This document shows, one piece after another, positions 46,284 through 54,500 of a DNA stretch of 64,000 nt. This DNA is from Devosia sp. (lineage in GTDB: Bacteria; Pseudomonadota; Alphaproteobacteria; Rhizobiales; Devosiaceae): NCBI RefSeq assembly GCF_014860165.1, contig NZ_JACZKG010000086.1:62001-126000 (forward strand), read 5' to 3'. Within the stretch, counting starts at the first letter, position 1. Every line of letters begins with the position of its first letter. A model generated the notes under the pieces. That model saw nothing but the letters and a program-made list of their open reading frames with translations, was not told the DNA's origin and did not search any database. The translations under genes and the position numbers were made by a program.

Positions 46284-46298
46284 GCAAGGGCCGTGCCA
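46284..46298 (-). promoter_or_regulatory. Sigma-54 (RpoN) -24/-12 promoter
   Basis: On the minus strand the sequence is TGGCACGGCCCTTGC, an exact match to TGGCAC-N5-TTGC, with GG at -24 and GC at -12. It points at the aldehyde dehydrogenase gene and faces a gene for a sigma-54-dependent activator. Transcription would start near 46272. Confidence 0.82.
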
Positions 46299-46460
46299 GA
46301 CGCGACCGAGAGCCGCAGAAGCGCAGATGTCCACCGCCAAAACCGAGCGCCGGCAGACACTTGCGCAGTATTCGCCCCGGTCGATCGCCTTGGCTGCTGC
46401 ACGGTCTATCTGGGCTGACAAAAGCAAGGTTCGCATTATTTCAGGAGAATTCTCTGGCGA

Positions 46461-46472
46461 ATTTCATGAAAT
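46461..46472. promoter_or_regulatory. Palindrome, candidate activator binding site
   Basis: ATTTCATGAAAT is a perfect 12-base palindrome flanked on both sides by GAATTC (46447 and 46476). It lies about 170 bases upstream of the -24 element, the usual distance for enhancer sites of XylR/DmpR-type activators, and about 30 bases before the activator's own start. Confidence 0.5.
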
Positions 46473-46501
46473 CATGAATTCTATGTGCAGGGAGGATCAT
46501 C

Positions 46502-48271
46502 ATGAACAAGGCTGACCGGCTGATCTCACTGGCGGAAGCGTCGCGCCGCGCCAGCGGCATTCTTGCCCGTGGCGCCAGCAGCGAACTGGGGACCGGCGCC
46601 GCCCCCACCTTTGAGGACCTGACCGAGGTGCTGCATTTCGCCCTCGGCGACGGCCGCATCTGGCTCAACGACCAGCGCGTGGTGCTGATGCAATCCTCCG
46701 TGCTGGGTCGCATCCGCGAGGAGATCATCGACGCCTTCGGCACCGACACGGCCCGCGCCATGTTCATGCGCATCGGCTATATGCAGGGTGTGCGCGACGC
46801 CGAGCTGATCCAGAAGCGCTGGCCGCAGGAAGACCTGACCCACGCCCTGGCCGCGGGACCGCGCGTCCACACGCTCGAAGGGTTCGTCAAGGTCACGACC
46901 AAGCATTTCGAGTTCGACAGCGACAGGGGAACCTACTTCGGTGAATTCCTGTGGGACGATTCCTCCGAAGCCGCCGAGCATCTGGCCAGCTATGGCGTCT
47001 CCACCCAGCCCGTCTGCTGGATGCAGACAGGCTATCCATCCGGCTACACCAGCAAGCTCTTCGGCAAGCCTGTGATTTTCCGCGAGACCGAATGCGCCGG
47101 CATGGGTGCCAAGCATTGCACGGTCATCGGGCAGAATGCCGAGGCCTGGGAGAAGGACGCACCCGAGCGCGAATATTTCGGCCTGCACTGGAAGAACCGT
47201 CGCACCTATCCGTCAGCGCAAATGCCCGAGACGCGTCATGTCGAAGGCGAACCCGCACCCGACGCCACCGGCAATGTCGCCGTCGGCGTGTCCGCCGCCT
47301 TCATGCGCACGCGCCACCTGTTGCAGAAAGTGGCGGTCACCGACGCCACTGTGCTGTTTGTCGGCGAGTCCGGCGTCGGCAAGGAGTTGTTCTCGCGCCA
47401 GCTGCACGAACTGAGCCCGCGCGCCGACGGCCCCTTCGTCGCCATCAACTGCGCCGCCATTCCCGACAATCTGGTGGAATCCGAGCTCTTCGGTGTCGAG
47501 AAAGGCGCCTATACCGGCGCCACCAGTTCGCGGCCCGGCTATTTCGAGCGTGCTGCCGGCGGCACGCTGTTTCTCGACGAGGTGTCGTCGCTGGCCTATT
47601 CGGCGCAGGGCAAGCTGTTGCGAGCCCTGCAGGAACGCGAGATCGAGCGCGTCGGCGGCAGCAAGACCATTCCGGTGAATGTGCGTATCGTAGCCGCCTC
47701 CAATGTCGATCTGGCCGCCGAAGTTACCCAGGGCCGGCTGCGGCAGGACCTCTATTTTCGCCTCTGCGTCTTCCCGGTGATCATCCCGCCGCTGCGCGAG
47801 CGGCGTGATGATATCCCCCTGCTGATGGCGCACTTCCTACGGTTCTATTCAGAACGTCATCGTCGCCAGATCCGCGGCTTCACGCGCCGCGCCACCGAAG
47901 CGCTGCTCAAATACGACTATCCGGGCAATATCCGCGAGCTGCAGAACCTGATCGAGCGTGGCACCGTCTATGCCGACAATGACGGGCACATTGACGTGGT
48001 GCACCTGTTCAGCGGGTCCGAACTCCTGCCGCCGTTTTCCGTCCGCCTGTCCAAGGACGGAAAGTTGAACCAGCGACCATTCACCGAGAGCGTCGCGGTC
48101 GACCCGCTGGAGGGCGCCACATCATTCGATGAAATCGAGCGCGCCGCCTATCTGGCGGCGCTGGAGCGGACCGGTGGCAATGTCTCCGCCGCCGCGCGCG
48201 ACCTCAAGCTGACACGGGCGAGCCTGGACTACCGCTTGGCCAAGCTCGGGATTCGGCACAGGGCGACTTGA
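46502..48271 (+). CDS. Sigma-54-dependent phenolic-sensing activator (XylR/DmpR/MopR class)
   Basis: 589 aa. Residues 1-210 are the XylR-N and V4R sensor domains. Counting from MopR, the zinc ligands map to C172, E195, C198 and C206 with exact spacing, and the phenol-OH contacts map to H123 and W151. The AAA+ domain follows: Walker A GESGVGKE (288-295), GAYTGA (335-340, a variant of GAFTGA), Walker [10 protein letters not shown] Fis-type helix-turn-helix is at the C-terminus ([20 protein letters not shown]). It should activate the divergent operon at 46284 when a phenolic ligand binds. Confidence 0.93.
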   Translation: MNKADRLISLAEASRRASGILARGASSELGTGAAPTFEDLTEVLHFALGDGRIWLNDQRVVLMQSSVLGRIREEIIDAFGTDTARAMFMRIGYMQGVRDAELIQKRWPQEDLTHALAAGPRVHTLEGFVKVTTKHFEFDSDRGTYFGEFLWDDSSEAAEHLASYGVSTQPVCWMQTGYPSGYTSKLFGKPVIFRETECAGMGAKHCTVIGQNAEAWEKDAPEREYFGLHWKNRRTYPSAQMPETRHVEGEPAPDATGNVAVGVSAAFMRTRHLLQKVAVTDATVLFVGESGVGKELFSRQLHELSPRADGPFVAINCAAIPDNLVESELFGVEKGAYTGATSSRPGYFERAAGGTLFLDEVSSLAYSAQGKLLRALQEREIERVGGSKTIPVNVRIVAASNVDLAAEVTQGRLRQDLYFRLCVFPVIIPPLRERRDDIPLLMAHFLRFYSERHRRQIRGFTRRATEALLKYDYPGNIRELQNLIERGTVYADNDGHIDVVHLFSGSELLPPFSVRLSKDGKLNQRPFTESVAVDPLEGATSFDEIERAAYLAALERTGGNVSAAARDLKLTRASLDYRLAKLGIRHRAT

Positions 48272-48309
48272 GCGAGCCTGGCGCGAGTTGGAACCTGAGG
48301 CCACGGCTG

Positions 48310-48327
48310 CCCCGTCATGCGGGGTTT
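48310..48327 (+). terminator. Weak possible terminator after the activator gene
   Basis: CCCCG-TCATG-CGGGG followed by TTT makes a short five-pair GC stem, 39 bases after the activator stop and just before the convergent MFS gene ends. The U-run is short. Confidence 0.35.
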
Positions 48328-48329
48328 GC

Positions 48330-49520
48330 TCACGCGACCGCAGCGACCGCGGCCGGGTCGCCTTTACGACCAAGCCAGATGATCGCCAGCGCAGCGAGGG
48401 CCAGCCAGGGCAGCATCGCCAGGTTCAGGCTTTGCCAGCCGATAGTGTTCTGCAACACCCCGGCACTGAGCGATGCGAGCAGGCCGACGAGAAAGATCGT
48501 GAGGTCGTTGGTGGCCTGCGCCTTGCCCTTTTCGGCGGTGTGGTAGGTGCGGGTGAGCAGGTTGGTACCGCCGACATAGAGGAAGTTCCAGCCCACCCCC
48601 AGCAGGATCAAAGCAGCAGTAAAGGAATAAAAGCCGGTGCCCGAGAGGCTGAACAGCACATGTCCGGTGAGCAGGACAATGCCGGCAAACATGATGCGTA
48701 GCACGCCGAAGCGGGCAATCAGCGAGCCGGTGAAGAATGACGGCAGGAACATGCCGAGTACATGCAACTGGATGACAGTGGCTGTGGCGCCAAGGCCGTG
48801 ATTGTGGTGCACCATGGCCAGCGGCGTGGCGGTCATGGCGAGGATCATGACGCCATAGCCGGTCACCGCGCCAAAGAGAGCCACAAGATAGGTCGGTTGC
48901 CGCACGATGTCCTTGAGCGGCCGGGCCGCGGCCTTGTCCTCGGCCGTATCAACCGATCTGGGGACGTTGACGCCCCACAGGACACCCACCGCCAGCAAGG
49001 ATGTGACAGCCAGGAACAGGAACGAGGCAGTATAGGCTGGCTGCAGCAGATCGCCGCCAAGGCGGGCCAGCAGCGGCCCGACCAGCGCGGCGACCACGCC
49101 GCCGGCCAGCACCAGCGATATTGCTCGCGGCTTGAAGGCACTGCTGGCCACTTCGGCGGCGGCGAAGCGATAAAACTGCGCGAAGCCCTGATAGGTCCCG
49201 GCGAGGAACGTGCCGAGACACAGCAGCGTCAATGAGGAAGTGAGCATGCCGGCGGCCGCGAGCAGGCCGCCCAAAGTGCCAAGACCCGCGCCAGCAACGA
49301 ACCCAATCCGACGGCCGACCCGCGTCATCCATATCGAAGCCGGCACGGTTGACACCGCGGTGCCAAGGAACATCGCCGCGATCGGTGCGGTCGCCCATTC
49401 CGGCGATGGCGCCAGGATGCTCCCAGCCAGGCCGCCAATGGTCATCACCAGCACCGACACGATCTGAAACAGTGCTTGGGCGGTCGCCAGCAGGAAGACT
49501 TGTCGGTGCATGGGCTGCAT
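48330..49520 (-). CDS. MFS transporter
   Basis: 396 aa with about twelve transmembrane helices and a loop 2-3 motif (MTRVGRRIGFVAGAGLG). Start at ATG 49520, preceded by GGAG. It follows the ArsR-rhodanese gene in the same direction with a 26-base gap, so the two are probably co-transcribed. The substrate is unknown. Confidence 0.88.
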   Translation of the reverse strand: MQPMHRQVFLLATAQALFQIVSVLVMTIGGLAGSILAPSPEWATAPIAAMFLGTAVSTVPASIWMTRVGRRIGFVAGAGLGTLGGLLAAAGMLTSSLTLLCLGTFLAGTYQGFAQFYRFAAAEVASSAFKPRAISLVLAGGVVAALVGPLLARLGGDLLQPAYTASFLFLAVTSLLAVGVLWGVNVPRSVDTAEDKAAARPLKDIVRQPTYLVALFGAVTGYGVMILAMTATPLAMVHHNHGLGATATVIQLHVLGMFLPSFFTGSLIARFGVLRIMFAGIVLLTGHVLFSLSGTGFYSFTAALILLGVGWNFLYVGGTNLLTRTYHTAEKGKAQATNDLTIFLVGLLASLSAGVLQNTIGWQSLNLAMLPWLALAALAIIWLGRKGDPAAVAAVA

Positions 49521-49546
49521 GATTGCTATTTCTCCGCTCAGTATGG

Positions 49547-50206
49547 TCACGACGCGACGGCGTTGCCCGCGGCCGCCCATTCGGGCATGCCCTCTTCCAG
49601 GCGTCTGGCCCTGAAGCCGCGCACCCGAAGTCGAGATACCGCTTCGAATGACATGACGCAGTAGGCGCCGCGACAATAGGCAACGATGTCCTTGTCCGGA
49701 TCGAGCGTGGACAGGCGGGCGTCGAGCTCGTCAAGCGGCACGTTCAACGCACCCGGTAAGTGGCCGAGCGCAAATTCGTCGGAAGGTCGGACGTCGAGCA
49801 CGGTGACCATGCCGTCACGCAGACGGTCGCTCAGTTCCTCGCGGGTGATCGGCTCGAGGCTGTCCCGCTGCCCGAAATAGCCGCGGACGATCCGGTCGAC
49901 CTCGGCCAGGTTGTTCTCGGCTACCCGCTGGATGGCCTGCATGGCGGCCAGGACACTGGCGTCGGCCAGCCTGTAGACGACGTACTTGCCTTGGCGCTCT
50001 GCGGCGACCAGCCCGGCGCGGCGCATCGACTGCAAATGCTGCGAGATATTGGCGATAGGCGCCCCGACTTTTTCCGCCAGCATGTCGACGCTGCGCGGCC
50101 CCTGGCCGAGTTGTTCGATCAGCTCAAGCCGCTGCGGGTGGCCCAGCGTCTTGGCGACCAGGGCAAACTGCTCGAACAGGGCCAGCTTGGGCGAAGGACT
50201 TGACAT
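49547..50206 (-). CDS. ArsR-family regulator fused to a rhodanese domain
   Basis: About 219 aa. Residues 1-95 are a winged-helix ArsR domain (LGHPQRLELIEQLGQGPRSV; ISQHLQSMRRAGLV). Residues 120-215 are a rhodanese domain with active loop CRGAYC. The rhodanese Cys could carry a persulfide or bind a thiophilic anion, so the protein may sense sulfur, selenium, arsenic or similar compounds directly. A TTG five codons upstream (50221) is another possible start. It sits between two MFS genes. Confidence 0.88.
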   Translation of the reverse strand: MSSPSPKLALFEQFALVAKTLGHPQRLELIEQLGQGPRSVDMLAEKVGAPIANISQHLQSMRRAGLVAAERQGKYVVYRLADASVLAAMQAIQRVAENNLAEVDRIVRGYFGQRDSLEPITREELSDRLRDGMVTVLDVRPSDEFALGHLPGALNVPLDELDARLSTLDPDKDIVAYCRGAYCVMSFEAVSRLRVRGFRARRLEEGMPEWAAAGNAVAS

Positions 50207-50223
50207 CAGGGTATCACTCAATC

Positions 50224-50243
50224 ATTCAATGAAATTATTGAAT
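50224..50243. promoter_or_regulatory. Putative ArsR-type operator
   Basis: ATTCAATGAAATTATTGAAT has perfect seven-base arms (ATTCAAT/ATTGAAT) around a six-base spacer. It lies 18 bases upstream of the ArsR-rhodanese start, in the gap shared with the divergent MFS gene. Confidence 0.6.
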
Positions 50244-50323
50244 ATATCAGCATAGGTCGAACCGCAAGGGTCGGCTCGCCGGAGTCCCATCATGATGTTG
50301 AGTCAACTCCTGGAGACCGCCGC

Positions 50324-51667
50324 ATGAGCGATAGTGCGACATTTTCGGGCGACACTGTAGACACACTTACCCGCGGCATCCGCGAGAACCTGACGCAATT
50401 TGTCCATCAGCTCCTCCAGGTCATGCTGGTGGGCTTTGCCCTGGGCATGATGCGAACGGTCGTGCCGGCCTTGGCCGAAGCCGAGTTCGGCGTTGCCCGT
50501 GGCTCCTTCATCCTCCTGACGGCCTTTGTTGTCGCCTTCGGCATAGTCAAGGGCGTGCTGAACTTCGTGGCTGGCCGGCTCTCCGAGCGGATCGGGCGCA
50601 AGCGCGTCCTGCTGCTCGGCTGGATCGCGGCATTGCCTGTCCCGTTCATGATCTATTTCGCCCCCGACTGGAACTGGATCGTCGCGGCAACGGTGCTCCT
50701 GGGCATCAATCAGGGCCTGGCATGGTCAATGACCCAGACCTCCAAGCTCGACATCACCCGCGCTGACCAGCGGGGGCTGACCATCGGCCTCAATGAGTTT
50801 GCCGGCTATGTCGGCGTCGGCGTGGCGGGCATCGTCACCGGTTACGCCGCAACGGCTTTCGGCGTCAGGCTGGGGCTGCTGATCTTCGGACTTACCGTTG
50901 TGATCACGGCGCTGGTGCTGACCCTGTTCTGGGTTCGCGATACCCTGCCTTGGGCCAAGGCAGAGGCAGCCACACATGCCACCGCCAAAGCCAGCGCCTA
51001 TCGTCCGCGCTATCCGCGCAACATCTCCGACAGCCCCACGACCTGGGAAGTGTTCACGCTGATGTCCTGGCGCGACCGGCGCATGGCCGCCATCAGCCAG
51101 GCCGGACTGGTCGAAAAGTTCGTCGATGCGCTGGTTTGGGTCATTTTCCCGGTATTTCTGTTCCAGAAGGGGGTGGACCTCGCCGCCATCGGCTGGATTG
51201 TCGGCGCCTACGGCTTCGCCTGGGGCGGGTCGCAGCTGTTCACCGGCCGGCTGTCCGATCATGTTGGGCGTCACTGGCCCAATGTGCTCGGCATGTGGAT
51301 GTCAGGTTTCGGCGTCGCCATGGTGGTGATGGGCAGCGGCGTTTGGTGGTGGGCAGCATCAGCCGCCATAGCCGGTCTAGGCATGGCCCTGCTTTATCCC
51401 AATCTCTCGGCGGCCGTGGCCGACATAGCACCGCCCAATTGGCGCGGTTCGGCCATCGGCATCTACCGGTTCTGGCGTGACCTCGGATATGGTTTCGGTG
51501 CCCTAGGTCTTGGGCTGGTCGCCCATTTCAGCGGCGCACTCGAGGGGACGTTCTGGTTCGTCGCATTCTCGATGTTGGTCTCAGGCGTCCTGTTGTGGGC
51601 ATTCGGCGAAGAGACTCATCCGCGGCTCAATCCGGCGGGCGTAGCGTCACCTCCCCCTGGCGAGTAG
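50324..51667 (+). CDS. MFS transporter
   Basis: 447 aa with twelve predicted helices. The loop 2-3 motif is GRLSERIGRKRVLLLGW and the loop 8-9 repeat is GRLSDHVGRHW, both typical of MFS. CTGGAGACC provides a ribosome site. It is divergent from the ArsR-rhodanese regulator across a shared operator, so it may export the toxic species that regulator senses. The substrate cannot be read from sequence. Confidence 0.88.
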   Translation: MSDSATFSGDTVDTLTRGIRENLTQFVHQLLQVMLVGFALGMMRTVVPALAEAEFGVARGSFILLTAFVVAFGIVKGVLNFVAGRLSERIGRKRVLLLGWIAALPVPFMIYFAPDWNWIVAATVLLGINQGLAWSMTQTSKLDITRADQRGLTIGLNEFAGYVGVGVAGIVTGYAATAFGVRLGLLIFGLTVVITALVLTLFWVRDTLPWAKAEAATHATAKASAYRPRYPRNISDSPTTWEVFTLMSWRDRRMAAISQAGLVEKFVDALVWVIFPVFLFQKGVDLAAIGWIVGAYGFAWGGSQLFTGRLSDHVGRHWPNVLGMWMSGFGVAMVVMGSGVWWWAASAAIAGLGMALLYPNLSAAVADIAPPNWRGSAIGIYRFWRDLGYGFGALGLGLVAHFSGALEGTFWFVAFSMLVSGVLLWAFGEETHPRLNPAGVASPPPGE

Positions 51668-51853
51668 GCAGCCGGGACGCCTGTCACGGCAGATTCAGGG
51701 GGCCAGATGGAGTGTATTGTGCCATGCAGAAAAGCGGTGTTGCGCGACACTGACGGTTCCGCTTTGAAAAACGCAATGAAATGGGGCAAATAGCGCAAAG
51801 GCCGGCAGGGGCAGTCCGTCCAATCGCAGTGTGGATTAGAAATTTCTAGATAG

Positions 51854-52849
51854 ATGATTGAAAAACATCGGAAATTCAGCGTTGCGCCGATGATCGATTG
51901 GACAGATCGGCATTGCCGCTATCTGCATCGGCAGCTCACGCTCCAGGCCCTGCTGTTCACCGAGATGATCACCACAGGCGCGGTCGTGCATGGTGACGCG
52001 CATCGTCATCTTCGCCTCAATGCCGAAGAAGGCCCCGTGGCCCTGCAGCTTGGCGGCTCTGATCCCGCCGAATTGGCTCAGGCCGTGCGCATCGCCCAGG
52101 ACTATGCCTATGCCGAAATCAACCTCAATGTCGGCTGCCCGTCCGATCGGGTGCAGTCTGGCCGCTTCGGCGCCTGCCTCATGGCCGAACCCGACCTCGT
52201 CGCCGATTGTGTCCGCGCCATGCGCGACGCCACCGACCGTCCGGTCACCGTCAAATGTCGCATTGGCATTGACGATCAGGATACCGAAGAGTCGCTCGAT
52301 CGCTTCGCCGATGCCGTGGTGGCCGCCGGCGTCGACGCCCTCTATGTGCATGCCCGCAAGGCCTGGCTCAAGGGCCTCAGCCCCAAGGAAAACCGCACCA
52401 TCCCGCCGCTCGACTATGACAGGGTGCATCGCCTGCACGCCCGGCTGTCGCCGCTGCCGGTGATCATCAATGGCGGCCTTGAAACCCTCGAGGCGGCCGA
52501 AGCCGAAATGGCGCATATGGATGGCGTCATGCTCGGCCGCGCCGCCTATCATACGCCCATGCTGCTGGCCGAAGTCGACCGCCGCTTCTTCGGCGCGACG
52601 ACCGAGCCAGTCACGCTCCAGGCCGTCATGCAGGCCATGGCCGACTATGCGGACCGCGAGGCGGCGACCGAGGGCACCCGCATCAACAATATCGCGCGCC
52701 ACATGCTGGGCCTGGCCAATGGCCTGCCCGGCGCTCGCCAGTTCCGCCAGATATTGAGCGTGGATGCCTGCAAGCCTGGCGCGGACTCCTCGGTCATGCA
52801 CCGCGCCCTCGAAGCCGTGAGTCGGCCGCGCCTCGCGGAAGCGAGCTAG
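51854..52849 (+). CDS. dusA: tRNA-dihydrouridine synthase A
   Basis: 331 aa FMN enzyme reducing uridine in the D-loop of tRNA. It has the Dus signature SVAPMIDWTDRHCR at the N-terminus, NVGCPSDRVQSGRFGACLM with the active Cys, and the HARKAWLKGLSPKENR segment that marks DusA. The stop shares the tetranucleotide CTAG with the convergent protease gene. Confidence 0.94.
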   Translation: MIEKHRKFSVAPMIDWTDRHCRYLHRQLTLQALLFTEMITTGAVVHGDAHRHLRLNAEEGPVALQLGGSDPAELAQAVRIAQDYAYAEINLNVGCPSDRVQSGRFGACLMAEPDLVADCVRAMRDATDRPVTVKCRIGIDDQDTEESLDRFADAVVAAGVDALYVHARKAWLKGLSPKENRTIPPLDYDRVHRLHARLSPLPVIINGGLETLEAAEAEMAHMDGVMLGRAAYHTPMLLAEVDRRFFGATTEPVTLQAVMQAMADYADREAATEGTRINNIARHMLGLANGLPGARQFRQILSVDACKPGADSSVMHRALEAVSRPRLAEAS

Positions 52850-53532
52850 TCCGCCAGTTCCAGCGAATTCTGCGTCACGCTGTAGCGGCTGAGCGTTTCG
52901 AGGAACGTCATCCCCAGAAGGCTCATGTCCAGCGCACCGTCCTCGGTGACGAAGGCCACCACGCGCTCGCGCACGATGCCGCCCACCTCCATCCGGTCGA
53001 GCCGCACCCGCGCCGCCCGGCCGGTGCCGTTGGCGGTCGAGACAGGAATGGTGAAACTGAGCCCCTCGGTGTCGATGCCTGCCGCTTCGGCATCGGCAAT
53101 GGTGAGCACAACCGCGCTGGCGCCGGTATCGAAGATCATCGGCGTCGTATGCCCGTTGACCGTGGCGTTGATCTCGAAATGCCCGCCAATGCCGCGGCGG
53201 AACGTGGCGATGCCCGCCGCGCTGTCGACCACGGCCACGCCCGGTTGCAGCTCGCCGGCAACGCGCGCCGCCACGCTGGTCAGCTCGTCGCGATAGGCAT
53301 AGGTCAGCGCCGCCACGCCGAAGATACCCACCCAGAGCAACACGCTGCCCACCAGTTCGGAGGCCTTGCGCCGCCGCGTGAACAGACCGCCCGCGAACAC
53401 AATGAGGATCACCAGCAGCGGGATCAGCTGTGCCGTCTGCGCCTGCGTCAGCCCCACCATGCTGCCGGCATCGGCGCTGATGAGCAGGGCGATGCCAACC
53501 GCGATGACCAGCGCAATGCCGATGAAGATCAT
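52846..53532 (-). CDS. Membrane-anchored retropepsin-like aspartic protease
   Basis: 228 aa from the ATG at 53532. Three N-terminal transmembrane helices (about residues 1-85) are followed by a single-lobed aspartic protease domain with FDTGAS as the catalytic motif at about residue 140, a flap-like segment and LLGMTFLETL at the end. This is the TIGR02281 clan AA family, which must dimerise to act. Its role in alphaproteobacteria is poorly known. Confidence 0.85.
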   Translation of the reverse strand: MIFIGIALVIAVGIALLISADAGSMVGLTQAQTAQLIPLLVILIVFAGGLFTRRRKASELVGSVLLWVGIFGVAALTYAYRDELTSVAARVAGELQPGVAVVDSAAGIATFRRGIGGHFEINATVNGHTTPMIFDTGASAVVLTIADAEAAGIDTEGLSFTIPVSTANGTGRAARVRLDRMEVGGIVRERVVAFVTEDGALDMSLLGMTFLETLSRYSVTQNSLELAD

Positions 53533-53603
53533 GCCAGCGCCTCGGTCCAAACGGGGTTTTCCATCACGCCGATAAAGGCATTTTCGGCGGCAATTTCAAG
53601 GCG

Positions 53604-54434
53604 TCAGGCGAAGGGCAGCAGCGCCGTCAGCACGGCAATCTCCACCAGCGCTCCCAGTGCCCCGATCATATCCCCGGTCTGCCCGCCCACCAGCCGGCGG
53701 CAGAGCGCTGTCCACCCGGCGATGACCGCCACCGCCAGCAGCACCGCCGCGCCCAGGCCCACCAGGCTCGTCGCCGGCCCGGCCAGCACAAACAGCAGGA
53801 TAGCGGCAAACACCGCGCCGACGGCAAAGCTCCGCGCCGGTAGGCGTCCCGCCGTGGCCGACGCGCCCTCTAGCCGGGCGGGCGGCAGCGCCACTGCCAG
53901 CCACAACGCGCCTGAACGCCCCGCAATGCTGGCCGCCAGCCATATCGCCGCCGCCGTCAGCGGATTGACTGCCGCCACCGCACCCAGCGCCGTGACGCGC
54001 AGCAGGATGAACAGCGCCAGCGCCGCCACCCCATAGGTCCCGTGCCGGCTGTCCTTCATGATCTCGAGTCGGCGCTCCTTGGTCTGCCCGCCGAACAGCC
54101 CGTCCGCCGCATCCGCCAGTGCATCGTCCGCCATGGCGCCGCTGGCGATCACCGCTGCGGCCACTGCCAGCGTCGCCGCGAAATAGCTCGGCAGGCCGAT
54201 CAGCGTGCTCCCGATCAGCAGCAGAGCCGGGCCGATGCCGATGGCCACACTGGCCAGGGGCAGGGCCATGGCGATACGCCCCAGATCAGGTTTTTGGTGC
54301 GGCGTTGAGCCCGTCGGCAGCCTCGAGAAAAACCGCAGCGCCATGATGAAATCATCACGCAGGCCGATGCCACCCGCCGGCGCGCGCGGGCTGCTGGGCT
54401 CATCGGGTTGGACAGAAGGCTCATCGGCGTTCAA
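53604..54434 (-). CDS. cobS: Adenosylcobinamide-GDP ribazoletransferase (cobalamin synthase)
   Basis: Integral membrane enzyme joining adenosylcobinamide-GDP to alpha-ribazole in B12 synthesis. The family motif DDALADAADGLFGGQTKERRLEIMKDSRHGTYG is clear, along with FFSRLPTG near the start. I use a TTG at 54434 (276 aa), because the extra residues include DDFIMALRFF. An ATG at 54346 gives 247 aa and leaves more room for the divergent promoter. It supports the B12-dependent mutase in this window. Confidence 0.85.
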   Translation of the reverse strand: MNADEPSVQPDEPSSPRAPAGGIGLRDDFIMALRFFSRLPTGSTPHQKPDLGRIAMALPLASVAIGIGPALLLIGSTLIGLPSYFAATLAVAAAVIASGAMADDALADAADGLFGGQTKERRLEIMKDSRHGTYGVAALALFILLRVTALGAVAAVNPLTAAAIWLAASIAGRSGALWLAVALPPARLEGASATAGRLPARSFAVGAVFAAILLFVLAGPATSLVGLGAAVLLAVAVIAGWTALCRRLVGGQTGDMIGALGALVEIAVLTALLPFA

Positions 54435-54500
54435 TTGCTTTTCGCCCCGCAATCGGCAACAAGTCGCGTCCTTCCTAACCCGAAACAAGACCGACTCGCC

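Larger units (their letters stand above)
46058..46501. other. Divergent control region between the aromatic operon and its activator
   Basis: This 444-base gap has no convincing gene. It contains the sigma-54 promoter at 46284-46298 (minus strand), an AT-rich segment from about 46430 to 46490 with a 12-base palindrome, and a GGAGG ribosome site for the activator at about 46491. The stretch 46058-46270 would be the untranslated leader of the operon. I see no clear riboswitch in it. Confidence 0.7.

Noticed and set aside
46502..48271. Calling the activator DmpR, MopR or XylR by name
   Set aside because: The class and the pocket are clear, but there is no phenol hydroxylase or xylene operon nearby, so a specific name would imply the wrong pathway.
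50293..50304. GTTGAGTCAAC palindrome before the second MFS gene
   Set aside because: It is short and unrelated in sequence to the stronger ArsR-type dyad at 50224, with no clear reader.
54435..54500. Cobalamin riboswitch between cobS and cobT
   Set aside because: The gap is far too short and no B12-box-like segment was recognised.
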